The notes: generated by a model from the sequence alone, not told the origin. Numbered from the stretch's first letter, positions 19,413 through 27,987 are shown. The stretch is 64,000 nt of DNA from Phycisphaeraceae bacterium (GCA_019636795.1 JAHBWW010000003.1:372001-436000), one strand, 5' to 3'. Program-made: numbers and translations.

Positions 19413-20903
19413 TCAGATGGCGTTGCGGTGGATAAATCCACGGTAGATGGTCATGAGCAGAATCCGAACATCGAACCAGAGCGACCAGTGGCGGATGTAG
19501 AAGAGGTCGTACTGGAGGCGTTTGCGGAGGCTGGTCTGGCCACGGAGGCCGTTGACCTGTGCCCAGCCGGTCATGCCGGCCTTTACGTGCTGGCGGAGCA
19601 TGTAGCCTCGCCAGTCGTCGCGGAAGCGTGCGATGAGTTCGGGGCGTTCGGGGCGTGGTCCTACGAGGGACATGTCGCCGCGAAGGACGTTGAAGAGTTG
19701 CGGGAGTTCGTCGATGCTCGTTTTGCGAAGCCAGCGGCCGAGGGGGGTGACGCGTGGGTCGTCTGCCAAGGTCCAGCCGGCGATTTGATCGGAGTTGGAG
19801 GAAACTGGGGCGGAGCGTTCGTCGTCGGCGTGTGCCATGGTGCGGAACTTGTAGATGTTGAAGACCTCGCCTCCGAGGCTGACGCGGCGCTGGCGGAAAA
19901 TTACAGGTCCCGGGCCGCTGAGGCGGATGAGGGCGGCGACGGCGAGCATGAGCGGGGAGAAGAGGAGGATGGCGATGGATGCTCCTGCGAGATCGAGGGC
20001 GCGTTTGGTGAAGCCTCCGAGTCCATAGAGGGGGCACTCGCGGTAACTGAGGATGGGCATGCCTTCGAGTTCGCTGACGGTCATGCTGTGAGGCATGTAG
20101 CGTGGGTTGACATCGGGCACGATGCGGACATCGACCGCGAAGCGTTCGAGGCGGCGGAGGACGGCTGGAATTTCGCCGGCCTGCTGGCTTGGGAGAGAGA
20201 GATAGACGGCGTCGGGGCAGCGGCGTTCAAGGATGTCTTCGAGATCGTCGAGCCCGCCGAGGACGCTGCGATTGAGGCAGGATTTACGGCCGGTGCGTGG
20301 GTGATGGCTGATGAAGTAGGCGACGTTGATGCCGGTCCATGAGTTTCGGCTGAGGGTTCGGCATGTGATCTGGCCGAGGCGTCCGGTGCCGATGATGGCG
20401 ACGTGACGGAGGTTCCACCCTCGGCGGCGGATGTAGCGGAGGGCGAGGCGGAAGGCAGCGCGCATCGAACCAAGAAAGAGGACGAGGAAGATGGCGAGCC
20501 AACCGATCTGAACTTTGGCGGGCGTGTCGGCCCAGCCCCAGGGGCCTAGGGCGGGGGCGTCGATGACACTCGGTGCGGTGAGCAGACTGCTGCCGATGAA
20601 CCAGAGGGTCATGACGAGACCGGCAATAGTCATGGCCACGGCTTTGAGGATCTGCCCTTGCTCACCCCAGATGCTGCGATCGCGGCGCGGGCGATAGAGG
20701 CGCATCGCGGACATGGCAAAAATAGCCATTGGTACGGCGAAGAGGACCAGAGGCTGCTTGATGAAATCTTCCCATTGATTGGGCCAGCGGTCGGCACGGC
20801 GGACAACCCGTACAGCCCAACTCGCGTAGCACGCGCCCGCGACCGCGATGGCGTCGGCGGCAACGAAAAGGGTCACAAAGATCTGTTGGCGTTGTTTGAG
20901 CAA
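19413..20903 (-). CDS. Exopolysaccharide biosynthesis polyprenyl-phosphate sugar-1-phosphate transferase
   Basis: A 496-residue inner-membrane initiating glycosyltransferase of the WcaJ/PssY type. It transfers a sugar phosphate to undecaprenyl phosphate to start a repeat unit. The N-terminal half has about four membrane spans and a Rossmann-like cytosolic domain ([12 protein letters not shown]). The C-terminal 200 residues are the bacterial sugar-transferase domain: [39 protein letters not shown], and the signature [22 protein letters not shown]. The gene stands alone and no other polysaccharide genes flank it. The sugar donor cannot be told from sequence. Confidence 0.93.
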   Translation of the reverse strand: MLKQRQQIFVTLFVAADAIAVAGACYASWAVRVVRRADRWPNQWEDFIKQPLVLFAVPMAIFAMSAMRLYRPRRDRSIWGEQGQILKAVAMTIAGLVMTLWFIGSSLLTAPSVIDAPALGPWGWADTPAKVQIGWLAIFLVLFLGSMRAAFRLALRYIRRRGWNLRHVAIIGTGRLGQITCRTLSRNSWTGINVAYFISHHPRTGRKSCLNRSVLGGLDDLEDILERRCPDAVYLSLPSQQAGEIPAVLRRLERFAVDVRIVPDVNPRYMPHSMTVSELEGMPILSYRECPLYGLGGFTKRALDLAGASIAILLFSPLMLAVAALIRLSGPGPVIFRQRRVSLGGEVFNIYKFRTMAHADDERSAPVSSNSDQIAGWTLADDPRVTPLGRWLRKTSIDELPQLFNVLRGDMSLVGPRPERPELIARFRDDWRGYMLRQHVKAGMTGWAQVNGLRGQTSLRKRLQYDLFYIRHWSLWFDVRILLMTIYRGFIHRNAI

Positions 20904-21010
20904 GTTCGGTCGATCCCGATTCTGTGCTGCGGCCTACGAGGCGGTTCGTGCGAAATAGGATATCACAAGAGATCGGCTGAAGCGCGATGCGGACGAGAGT
21001 GAGCTCTCAA

Positions 21011-22009
21011 TCACTTCCATCCTGGGCCTGTGCGTGGAGATGATTGCCGAGCGACGAGTGAGTCGAGAGCGGCGCGATCATCGGCGTCCATGTCGGCAGC
21101 CTTGGGTACGACGATCTGTACGATGGCGTACAGGTCGCCGTGTTTGCCGGTGCGATCTTCTAGCCCGCGACCTCTGAGTCGAAGGGTTTTGCCGCTGGAG
21201 GTTCCTGGTGGGACGGTCAGCCCGACCGGACCAGCGATGGTGGGAATGTCGATGCGTCCGCCATTGACGGCTTCGACGATGGTGAGTGGCAGATCGAAGA
21301 AGAGGTCGAGGCTCGACTCGTCGGGCGCGCCGGGTGTGCCTCGCTTGAAAAGCGGATGAGGCGTGACATGAACAGTGACGAGAAGGTCGCCGGGCTGGCC
21401 GCCGGGCGGAGCGGGATTACCTTCGCCGCGCAGGCGCAGTGTCGCGCCGCTTGCGATGCCTTTTGGGATGGTGACATCGATCGTGCGCTGGTCGCGATCA
21501 TCGGCGGCAATGCGAACCGAGCGTTTGCCGCCTTGGGCTGCGGTGACGAAATCAATGGTCAGTTCGGCGCGCACGTCGGAGCCTCGGCGAGGTTGTGCGC
21601 GGTGAGCGCGGGTTGCACGCGGACCGCCGGGAGTACTGCGTCCCCCTTTGCCTCCGAAGAAAGCGTCAAAAACGGAGGAGAGGTCGTCCATGTCAAACTC
21701 GGCACCCGGTGCCCCTCCGCCTGCGCCGCCCGACGTCCAAGTGGCGCGGTATCCTCCGGGATTTACGGTGCTCGCACCGGCTGCGCCACCGATTCCGGCG
21801 CGGCCGAACATGTCGTACTGCTTGCGTTTCTCTTCGTCAGAAAGGACGTCGTAGGCCTCCTGAACTTCAGCAAAGCGCGAGGCAGCGTCGGGCGATTTAT
21901 TCACGTCCGGGTGGAGTTGTCGAGCGAGCTTGCGATAAGCGCGTTTGATGACGTCGGCCGAATCGGTTCGTTTGATTTCGAGGATGTCGTAGTAGTCTCG
22001 TTCAGACAT
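21011..22009 (-). CDS. DnaJ-class co-chaperone without zinc finger (CbpA-like)
   Basis: A 332-residue J-domain protein that stimulates DnaK. The J domain (1-70, YYDILEIKRTDSADVIKRAY) has the essential HPD motif in LHPDVNKS. A Gly-rich linker with DLSSVFDAFFGG follows, then the two beta-sandwich substrate-binding domains (RSVRIAADDRDQRTIDVTIPKG, TVPPGTSSGKTLRLRGRGL). The four CxxCxGxG zinc repeats of true DnaJ are absent, so it is CbpA-type. The frame extends far upstream, but MSERDYYDIL is the natural start; no clear SD is seen. It lies directly downstream of the FKBP-fusion gene, another folding factor. Confidence 0.93.
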   Translation of the reverse strand: MSERDYYDILEIKRTDSADVIKRAYRKLARQLHPDVNKSPDAASRFAEVQEAYDVLSDEEKRKQYDMFGRAGIGGAAGASTVNPGGYRATWTSGGAGGGAPGAEFDMDDLSSVFDAFFGGKGGRSTPGGPRATRAHRAQPRRGSDVRAELTIDFVTAAQGGKRSVRIAADDRDQRTIDVTIPKGIASGATLRLRGEGNPAPPGGQPGDLLVTVHVTPHPLFKRGTPGAPDESSLDLFFDLPLTIVEAVNGGRIDIPTIAGPVGLTVPPGTSSGKTLRLRGRGLEDRTGKHGDLYAIVQIVVPKAADMDADDRAALDSLVARQSSPRTGPGWK

Positions 22010-22029
22010 GAGTATCACTGGAATAGCAA

Positions 22030-22051
22030 CGGCACCCGTGCATGGGTGCCG
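22030..22051. other. Hairpin between FKBP-fusion and dnaJ genes
   Basis: An 8-bp stem (CGGCACCC with GGGTGCCG) and a 6-base loop lie 20 bases upstream of the dnaJ start. No U-tract follows on either strand, so it may be an mRNA processing or stability element and not a terminator. Confidence 0.4.
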
Positions 22052-22122
22052 CTGATGAGGCGCGCTCAGATTGTACGTTTCATGCACAGGCTCGTTCGGC
22101 TGGGCGAACGAGAAAGCGAGAA

Positions 22123-23226
22123 TCAGTCTTCTTGCGCGGGCTCGGCAGCCGGGGCGGCGAGCTTTTGAAGGTGCATGAGTTCTACTTCGAAGTAGAGAGT
22201 GGCGTTTGGCGGAATGTTGGCACGGGGCATGCCTTGCTCGCCGTAGGCCAGGTGACCGGGGATGATGAGGCGGCGCTTGGTGCCGACAGTCATATCGGTC
22301 AGGCCTGTGTTCCACCCGTCGATAAGGCGACCGGGCGAGGGAATCTCGACAGCGAACGTGCGATCCCGCGTGCGGCTGGAGTCGAACTGATTGCCGTCGC
22401 GCGTCCATCCGGAGTAGTGCATGTGCAGCGTGTCGCCGGGGGTGTTGCTCTGGCCTGCAGGCCTGTAATACTCGACAGCGATCAGTCCGCCGCCAAAGTC
22501 GATGATCTTCGCAGGATTCTCGATTTTGTCCCAGGTCCATTCGCTGCTCTTGTCCGCGCCCCAGACGACGTTGCCATCGGCATCCATGCCGCGATCGCCC
22601 GTCACCATGCGGGTGGGCGAGAGTTGAATGCTGCTGGTCATCTCGACCGCACCGTGTGCGCCTGTGGGGTACGGATAGGGCGTCTGTCCGGAATAGGCAT
22701 TGCCTGAACCGGTCAGTTGCACATCGAGCGTGGCGATGAGGTCGGCACGGGACATGGAGGGGAACTCGCCGGGCGAAGCCCATGCACCGCCGAGAACCTT
22801 CTGCCTGGCCTCGTTCCATCGCAGTTCGTAGGTGCGAAGGCGGATTGCGTTCTTGTAGCGGTACATGGAGAAGACTGCGTAGCGATACGGAGCATCCATC
22901 TCGTCCTCGCGGGAGGTCTCGACGACCAGCGCGTTGGGCACGTCTTCAATCGGCACGGGCCAGATCTGCATGACGATTTTGGATGCCCCGCGCGATTCGG
23001 TGTCGTGCTCCGGGATGGCTTCGACAGTGCGCCAGGTTCCGCTCAGGAGCCCCGCGACGCGCTCGATTTCGGCATCGGTCCACTTGGCCACCCAAGGCTC
23101 GGCGTGATGATGATGTTCATGATCGTCATGGTCGTGCCCCTCGTGCTGGAACGCCAGAGAGGGGCTCACCGGAGCAATCAGAGCACCAGCAAGTACACCA
23201 ACAGAGAGAAACTTCGGCAGATTCAT
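22123..23226 (-). CDS. Secreted CpcT/CpeT-like domain fused to FKBP-type peptidyl-prolyl isomerase, with His-rich segment
   Basis: A 367-residue exported protein. After the signal peptide (about 1-26, SPSLAFQ) there is a His/Asp-rich stretch at 27-42 (nine His), a likely Ni/Zn/Cu site. Residues 52-235 resemble the CpcT/CpeT chromophore-lyase fold: EIERVAGLLSGTWRT, VMQIWPVPIEDVPNALVVE, DAPYRYAVFSMYRYKNAIR, LRTYELRW. Residues 262-353 are an FKBP domain (GDTLHMHYSGWTRDGNQFDSS, LIDGWNTGLTDMTVGTKRRL, PGHLAYGEQG, IPPNATLYFEVEL), with the usual catalytic-pocket Tyr/Asp/Trp residues. ATG 23226 has GAGGAG upstream. The isomerase call is firm. The CpcT/CpeT call is by pattern, and the fusion's role is unknown because phycobiliproteins are not expected here. 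Confidence 0.87.
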   Translation of the reverse strand: MNLPKFLSVGVLAGALIAPVSPSLAFQHEGHDHDDHEHHHHAEPWVAKWTDAEIERVAGLLSGTWRTVEAIPEHDTESRGASKIVMQIWPVPIEDVPNALVVETSREDEMDAPYRYAVFSMYRYKNAIRLRTYELRWNEARQKVLGGAWASPGEFPSMSRADLIATLDVQLTGSGNAYSGQTPYPYPTGAHGAVEMTSSIQLSPTRMVTGDRGMDADGNVVWGADKSSEWTWDKIENPAKIIDFGGGLIAVEYYRPAGQSNTPGDTLHMHYSGWTRDGNQFDSSRTRDRTFAVEIPSPGRLIDGWNTGLTDMTVGTKRRLIIPGHLAYGEQGMPRANIPPNATLYFEVELMHLQKLAAPAAEPAQED

Positions 23227-23386
23227 GCAATACTCCTCGTGAAAGGCATTTGAACGGTACAGGGCCGCAGTATAGGTCAAACTCCACGAATCCGCCCTTC
23301 CGGGGCGATCCGTTACTCAATCGTTGCGAACCGACCATCGGCAAACCGATGATGATTGTGATAGGTTTCCAGTCCTCGGAGCACCA

Positions 23387-23881
23387 ATGGCGGATCGCAA
23401 GCAAGAAAACTCGATCGACGAAGCAGCGCTAGATGAGACTGTTGTCGATGTGACTCTCGAAGAATCCCTCGATCAGGTGGATACTGCGCCTAAGCAATCG
23501 ACAGCCGTCTCGCCAGATGAGGTCGAATTTGATCCCGAAGCCCATACCTTCAATGTCCGCAACAAGCAGAGCATCAAAAAGGTGGTGGCATCGGACGGGG
23601 GGCAGTTGGTCCTGGCGCTCGTTGCGGCGCTGGTCGGGATCGCCGTTGGGATATATGCAACATTTATTCGTACGACGCCCTGGCTGATCGCGGCTGGAGT
23701 CGTGACCCCGGCGACATTGATCTATGCGTTTGCACGATGGCGGTTGTGGCTGGGTCAGGCCCCCTACTTGTATCGCCTGTTGACGTCGCTCGGCGAGGAC
23801 GCGGACGACCTGCTCGAAGGTCATCGGCAGAAACTGGTTCAAAAGGGGAAGCTGCCCTCGGATCCGACCGACGAGCATTGA
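23387..23881 (+). CDS. Membrane protein of unknown function with two spans
   Basis: A 164-residue protein starting MADRKQEN. An acidic, unstructured N-terminus of about 70 residues precedes two membrane spans (GQLVLALVAALVGIAVGIYATFI and WLIAAGVVTPATLIYAFAR). A short cytoplasmic tail follows with LYRLLTSLGEDADDLLEGHRQKL. GGAG lies 6 bases before the ATG; the frame's upstream extension has no SD. It is divergent from the FKBP-fusion gene. No family recognised. Confidence 0.7.
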   Translation: MADRKQENSIDEAALDETVVDVTLEESLDQVDTAPKQSTAVSPDEVEFDPEAHTFNVRNKQSIKKVVASDGGQLVLALVAALVGIAVGIYATFIRTTPWLIAAGVVTPATLIYAFARWRLWLGQAPYLYRLLTSLGEDADDLLEGHRQKLVQKGKLPSDPTDEH

Positions 23882-23913
23882 GAGGGGGCGAGACGGGCAC
23901 CTGGGCTGACACA

Positions 23914-24189
23914 ATGTGGTTGATGCTCTTTGGGGCGTATGCGATCGGTTCAGTTGTCTCGTTGACGTTGTTCGGGCTGGACAAGCACCGGGCAAGGACC
24001 GGGCGGTGGCGCATTTCTGAGAGCGCGCTGCTGTCGTCGGCGTTGCTGTTTGGCGTGCCGGGGGCGATAGTCGCCCGGAGACTGTTTCGGCACAAGACGC
24101 GCAAGCAACCATTCGGGATGATCTTGCTGGGCATCGCGATTCTGCATGCCTTGCTGCTGCTGACGTTGGCATGGGTCGAGTTGGGTTGA
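23914..24189 (+). CDS. DUF1294 family small membrane protein
   Basis: A 91-residue membrane protein with the DUF1294 pattern: a first span (MLFGAYAIGSVVSLTLFGL), then DKHRARTGRWRISESALLSSALLFGVPGAIVARRLFRHKTRKQPF, and a last span. The conserved DK, R-E and HKT-K-F residues are all there. ATG 23914 is used; the frame is open upstream and a TTG overlapping the previous stop is possible. Function of the family is unknown. Confidence 0.8.
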   Translation: MWLMLFGAYAIGSVVSLTLFGLDKHRARTGRWRISESALLSSALLFGVPGAIVARRLFRHKTRKQPFGMILLGIAILHALLLLTLAWVELG

Positions 24190-24218
24190 GATCGGGTGGG
24201 CGCACTACGCTTAGCGCG

Positions 24219-25214
24219 ATGACGATGTTGCCGGTACCCAATCTTGACGAGGATCAGATCGTGCGTGTGGTGACTGGCCTTCGGCCGTGTCGGCGCGGGG
24301 GGCTGCGCATCGAAATTGAGCGACTGGGCTCAACAACCGTGGTGCACAACTACGGACAGGGCGGGTGTGGGGTCACGATCGGGTTCGGGTGCGCGTCGCT
24401 GGCAGCGGATCTGGTCGAGAGCATTTCGAGCCCGCCCGAGACTGTTGTCGTGCTCGGCGGCGGAGTTGTCGGATTGACGGCTGCGGATGAGTTGTTGCGG
24501 CACGGGTTTGGAGTGCGGATCGTTGCGGACAAGTGGTTGAGCCAGACGACTTCGAACATTGCCGGGGCGATCTGGTTGCCGACGGGGCTGGATGTGCCAT
24601 CGACCCCGGAAGCGCGTGAGCGGTTTGATCGTGTGCAGGCAATTTCGAGAGCGAGGCTTGCGGAGATCGATCGCGCTCGCTTCGGCGTCGAGACCTTGCC
24701 GGTCTATGAGCCTGAGTACGCAGAACATCACGCGGAGTATTACAGGCCTGGAGTGCTTGAGCCTCCAGTGGCGTGCGGTCTGCTGCCTCTTGCTGGAGCG
24801 CCTCGGCAAGGTCGGGTATTCTCGACGGATTTCATCCATACGCCTCGGTTTTTGCGTGAACTTCGAGCGGACATTGTCGCACGCGGAGCGTTGCTTGAGA
24901 CAGCAAGAATTGCGTCCATCAAAGATGTGCACGATTTGAACGCCCGGGTGGTGGTGAACTGCCTCGGCCTGGGGTCGGGCGAGGTGTTTGGCGATACTGC
25001 GATGTTTCCGGCGTATGGGCTATTGGTGCACCTGAAGCCTCAGGCATTGGGATACATCGTGCACGACGGGTACAAGTACATGTTCCCGCGCGAGGATGCC
25101 TTACTGCTGGGCGGGTGCTTCAGGCCTGATGTGTGGTCGCTGGAGCCGGATGCTGATCTGGCCCGCGAGATCGTGACGCACCATCGGCGGTTCTTCGGGC
25201 TTGAAGAATCATGA
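24219..25214 (+). CDS. D-amino-acid oxidase homologue with circularly permuted domain order
   Basis: A 331-residue FAD oxidoreductase of the D-amino-acid oxidase (DAO) type with its parts in an unusual order. Residues 12-65 carry what is normally the C-terminal end: TGLRP (19-23, with the substrate-carboxylate Arg22) and VVHNYGQGGCGVTIGFGCA (41-59). The canonical N-terminal FAD motif then follows, VVVLGGGVVGLTAADELL (76-93). Next come SQTTSNIAGAIWLPTG, VVNCLGLGSGEV (245-256) and the active-site region YKYMFPREDALLLGGCF (285-301, Tyr287). The chain ends at a helix (LAREIVTHHRRFFG) that in ordinary DAO leads straight into TGxRP. All catalytic and FAD-binding parts seem present once each. ATG 24219 is used. 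Its stop overlaps the stop of the convergent methyltransferase gene (TCATGA). Confidence 0.85.
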   Translation: MTMLPVPNLDEDQIVRVVTGLRPCRRGGLRIEIERLGSTTVVHNYGQGGCGVTIGFGCASLAADLVESISSPPETVVVLGGGVVGLTAADELLRHGFGVRIVADKWLSQTTSNIAGAIWLPTGLDVPSTPEARERFDRVQAISRARLAEIDRARFGVETLPVYEPEYAEHHAEYYRPGVLEPPVACGLLPLAGAPRQGRVFSTDFIHTPRFLRELRADIVARGALLETARIASIKDVHDLNARVVVNCLGLGSGEVFGDTAMFPAYGLLVHLKPQALGYIVHDGYKYMFPREDALLLGGCFRPDVWSLEPDADLAREIVTHHRRFFGLEES

Positions 25215-26378
25215 GTCGGGGTGTGGCGCAGCGACGACGCGATGTGTGATGATGGCAGTGAGTTGGTGGTCGAATCGCAAGATGAAGACAGTCAGAGCGA
25301 GGTTGCCGTTGCCTCGGAGTTTGTGCTGGATGGTGTCGGGATCGACGACGTGTCCTCGGGTCTTGATTTCGACGATGCCGGCGCCGCGCGATGCGAGTGC
25401 TGCGCGCACGCGGGCGAGCGACCAGGGCATAAATTCGATGACTTCGAAGGCTGTGAGAAAGGGGGAGGCGATCAGCGCTGACCCGGTCAGCAACCCACTG
25501 GCCGGATGCGGGGTGTGAAGGCCGAGTGTGCCTGCGAGGTGCCCGATGAGTTCGGCGCGTTCGACTGCGGGGTCGATGCTGTAAATGAACTGGTTGATTG
25601 GACCGAGGGGCGCGGATCCAGGCTGGCCTGCAATCGTGTCGGCTGTGGGAAAAGTCGTCGCGGAGCGAGTGTGCTGGGCGAGGGAACCGGTCCAGAGGAG
25701 GGCCTGTCGGAGGCGACGGCGCTCGCTGATGAGTTCAATCTCGCCGGGTGGAAGGTGCTCGAAAGGAACGCCAGGAAAGAGTTTGACGCAGCATGCGGGG
25801 TGTTCATGTACGAGACGCCAGAGGACGCCCGGCTCGGGGGTGAGGTCGGCCAAGGTCGGGATCCGCGAGCGAGACGCTGAAGTACGTCTTTGGGGATCAA
25901 TATGCAGAGGTATGCAAGGAAGGGCAAGGGAGGCAACGTCGCCGATGAGCGTGCGGCAGGCAGTGTTCTGCTGTGTCATCCAGGCCCGAACGGGATCGAG
26001 ATCGACGGCGAGTGGATCGAGGCCGGCGGCGGTCAAGGCCATGGAATCGGCACCGATGCCGGAACAGAGGTCGAGAATGTCAGTATTATTTAGCAAGTGC
26101 TTGAAACGCTGAGCTTTGTGATCCGCTATGGCGGGAGAGGATGCCATTTGAACCCCCTCGCGGTCGCAGACCATCGTGTGGATGGCAGGCCCGAACTTGG
26201 CCAGGCCTTCGGAGCGAGCGCGGGTAAGTTCGATGGCTGCTGCAACCTGTTCCGGGGAGGCATGTTGTCGGAGGCGTTCGATGGATGCCGGCGTCCCAAG
26301 ATCAAGCCCGTGACAAAGGGTGAGGAGGTGCAGCCCGGGCGGGGTGAGCAAGTGCTGCCAATCGCCGAGTGTGGGCAT
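25209..26378 (-). CDS. THUMP-like domain class I SAM-dependent methyltransferase
   Basis: A 389-residue protein. Residues about 85-130 hold an AdoMet-binding Rossmann core (NNTDILDLCSGIGADSMALTAAGLDPLAVDLDP). The C-terminal part matches the THUMP-like domain that follows this methyltransferase in actinobacteria and planctomycetes. It has SIDPAVERAELIGHLAGTLG, LTGS, an IEFMPWSLARVRAAL helix, then VEIKTRGHVVDPDTIQHKL and a closing LTVFILRF strand. It probably acts on RNA, but the substrate is unknown. The start ATG has no SD. It is divergent from argR across 104 bases. Confidence 0.87.
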   Translation of the reverse strand: MPTLGDWQHLLTPPGLHLLTLCHGLDLGTPASIERLRQHASPEQVAAAIELTRARSEGLAKFGPAIHTMVCDREGVQMASSPAIADHKAQRFKHLLNNTDILDLCSGIGADSMALTAAGLDPLAVDLDPVRAWMTQQNTACRTLIGDVASLALPCIPLHIDPQRRTSASRSRIPTLADLTPEPGVLWRLVHEHPACCVKLFPGVPFEHLPPGEIELISERRRLRQALLWTGSLAQHTRSATTFPTADTIAGQPGSAPLGPINQFIYSIDPAVERAELIGHLAGTLGLHTPHPASGLLTGSALIASPFLTAFEVIEFMPWSLARVRAALASRGAGIVEIKTRGHVVDPDTIQHKLRGNGNLALTVFILRFDHQLTAIITHRVVAAPHPDS

Positions 26379-26445
26379 GGTGGAAGACTATTGTGAGTCC
26401 TGGGGGAGTCAGAGTGGCTGGGGGGCAATATTTTTGTATGCATCT

Positions 26446-26463
26446 CTTGAATAAAGATACACA
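26446..26463. promoter_or_regulatory. Candidate ARG box (ArgR operator)
   Basis: CTTGAATAAAGATACACA matches the B. subtilis-type ARG box (CATGAATAAAAATKCAAK) at 13 of 18 positions by my count, including the TGAATAAA core. It overlaps the -35 of the candidate argR promoter, which fits autorepression by arginine-bound ArgR. Confidence 0.55.
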
Positions 26464-26476
26464 TAGACGATAGTAT
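26447..26476 (+). promoter_or_regulatory. Candidate promoter of argR-argC-argB
   Basis: TTGAAT (26447-26452) and TAGTAT (26471-26476) are 18 bases apart. Transcription should start at about 26482-26484, which is the argR ATG itself. No SD precedes that ATG, so the mRNA may be leaderless. Confidence 0.5.
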
Positions 26477-26482
26477 TGTGGT

Positions 26483-26965
26483 ATGGGCAAAGGAGTTCGC
26501 AGACGACAATTGATCGCTTCGGTGCTGCAACAGGGCAACTTTGCCAGTCAGGCGGAGTTATGCGACATGCTCAAGTCGCACGGGATATCGGCCACACAGG
26601 CGACGGTCTCGCGCGATCTGCGTGAACTTGGCGCGGTGAAGGGGCCGACGGGCTACAGGTTGTTTGCAAGTGACAAGAACGCAATCCCGGGAACGACGCT
26701 TGAGGGTCGTACGTTTCGCCTCGCGCTCGAGACGTATGTGATCTCGGCCAAACCTGCGGGCAACCTGGTAGTGCTCCGGACCGGAGTCGGGCAGGCGCAG
26801 GTGGTCGCGGTTGAACTGGACCGTCACCCGCAGGAAGGCGTGATCGGCGTGATCGCGGGCGATGACACGATTTTCATTGCGTTGACTTCGCCTCGTCAGG
26901 CTGCGCGGCTTGCCAAGAGCGTGTGCGATGTTGCGGACATCGGCAGGCCGGGGAGCAAAGCGTGA
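26483..26965 (+). CDS. argR: Arginine repressor ArgR
   Basis: A 160-residue arginine-responsive repressor. The N-terminal winged helix has RRQLIASVLQQGNFASQAELCDML and the recognition region ISATQATVSRDLRELGAVK (SR residues that contact ARG boxes). The C-terminal hexamerisation and arginine-binding domain ends in GVIGVIAGDDTIFIALTS, with the family's conserved GDD aspartates. Length is normal. It is the first gene of the arginine cluster, overlaps argC by 4 bases, and has a candidate ARG box just upstream. Confidence 0.95.
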   Translation: MGKGVRRRQLIASVLQQGNFASQAELCDMLKSHGISATQATVSRDLRELGAVKGPTGYRLFASDKNAIPGTTLEGRTFRLALETYVISAKPAGNLVVLRTGVGQAQVVAVELDRHPQEGVIGVIAGDDTIFIALTSPRQAARLAKSVCDVADIGRPGSKA

Positions 26966-27987
26966 CGCGGGTGGCGATCATCGGCGTTGGTGGATACACG
27001 GGCATTGAACTGGCCCGTTTGCTGGCTGCGCACCCGCGCGTCGAGTTGGTGTCGGTGCATGCGACGGACGCCTGGGCGGGCAAGGCTCTGGTGGAGCGGG
27101 CACCTGAACTTCGGGGGCTGGTGGATTTGACGGTGCAATCGAGCCGAGAACTCCCGGACGCGGAGCTTGTCTTTCTGGCTACGCCTCACGAAGTGAGCGC
27201 GGATCTGGCGCCTGTGCTGGTCGAGGCTGGGTCGCGTGTGGTTGATCTTTCGGGTGCGTGGCGGCTGAGCGATGCGGCGGCAACAGAGCGCGTGTATGCG
27301 CTCAAGATTCCGAATCGCGAACTGCTGGCGGATCGCGTGTTTGGCATGCCTGAAGTGGTACGCGCGGACTGGGCGCGGGCGAGGCTGGTGGCGTGCGCCG
27401 GGTGCTATCCGACCGCGGCGTGTGTGCCTCTTGCGCCGCTGGTGCGCGACGAACTCATCGATATCAGCGAGCCCGCTCTGGTCAATGGCATCAGCGGGGT
27501 GAGCGGCGCGGGGCGGACGCCGACGCTCGGAAGTCAGTTTTGTGAAGTGAGCGCGAAGCCTTACAAGGTTCTGTCGCATCGGCATGAGCCTGAGATGGAA
27601 ATGGCATGCGGTGCATCGGTGGTGTTCACGCCGCATCTTGGTCCCTGGTCACGCGGGATTCTGTGCACGACGCATGCGAAACTGCATCGGGGTGTGACGG
27701 TGGATGTCATGCGGGCGTCGCTGAGCAATGCGTATGGTGAGTCGCCGTTCGTGCGGTTGCTGCCTGACGGAGAGTGGCCGAGCGTGGGCGCGGTGGAACG
27801 GACCAACTTCATCGACATTGCGTGCGCAGCGGACACGAAGAGGCAACGCGGGATTGTGTTCAGCGCAATCGACAACTTGCTCAAGGGCGCTTCGGGGCAG
27901 GCTGTGCAGTGCATGAACCTGATGCTGGGGTTTGAGGAAACGGCTGGATTGATCGGCACTTTCCGCGGGCGGGAGGTGGTTTCGTGA
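26962..27987 (+). CDS. argC: N-acetyl-gamma-glutamyl-phosphate reductase
   Basis: A 341-residue NADPH enzyme for the third step of arginine synthesis. The Rossmann motif VAIIGVGGYTGIELARLL starts at residue 4. The catalytic Cys is in ACAGCYPTAACVPLAPL, and the second signature is SHRHEPEMEMA with the conserved His. The start is GTG 26962, inside the argR stop (GTGA overlap), with GGAG upstream. It overlaps argB in the same GTGA manner, so translational coupling runs through argR-argC-argB. Confidence 0.97.
   Translation: MTRVAIIGVGGYTGIELARLLAAHPRVELVSVHATDAWAGKALVERAPELRGLVDLTVQSSRELPDAELVFLATPHEVSADLAPVLVEAGSRVVDLSGAWRLSDAAATERVYALKIPNRELLADRVFGMPEVVRADWARARLVACAGCYPTAACVPLAPLVRDELIDISEPALVNGISGVSGAGRTPTLGSQFCEVSAKPYKVLSHRHEPEMEMACGASVVFTPHLGPWSRGILCTTHAKLHRGVTVDVMRASLSNAYGESPFVRLLPDGEWPSVGAVERTNFIDIACAADTKRQRGIVFSAIDNLLKGASGQAVQCMNLMLGFEETAGLIGTFRGREVVS

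Noticed and set aside
21011-22819. 602-codon version of the dnaJ frame
   Set aside because: The J domain starts at 22009; the upstream 270 codons are antisense-like read-through across the end of the FKBP-fusion gene in another frame.
23105-23150. Short simple repeat (ATGATGATG/CATGGTCGTG)
   Set aside because: It is the His/Asp-rich coding segment of the FKBP-fusion protein, not a DNA-level repeat element.
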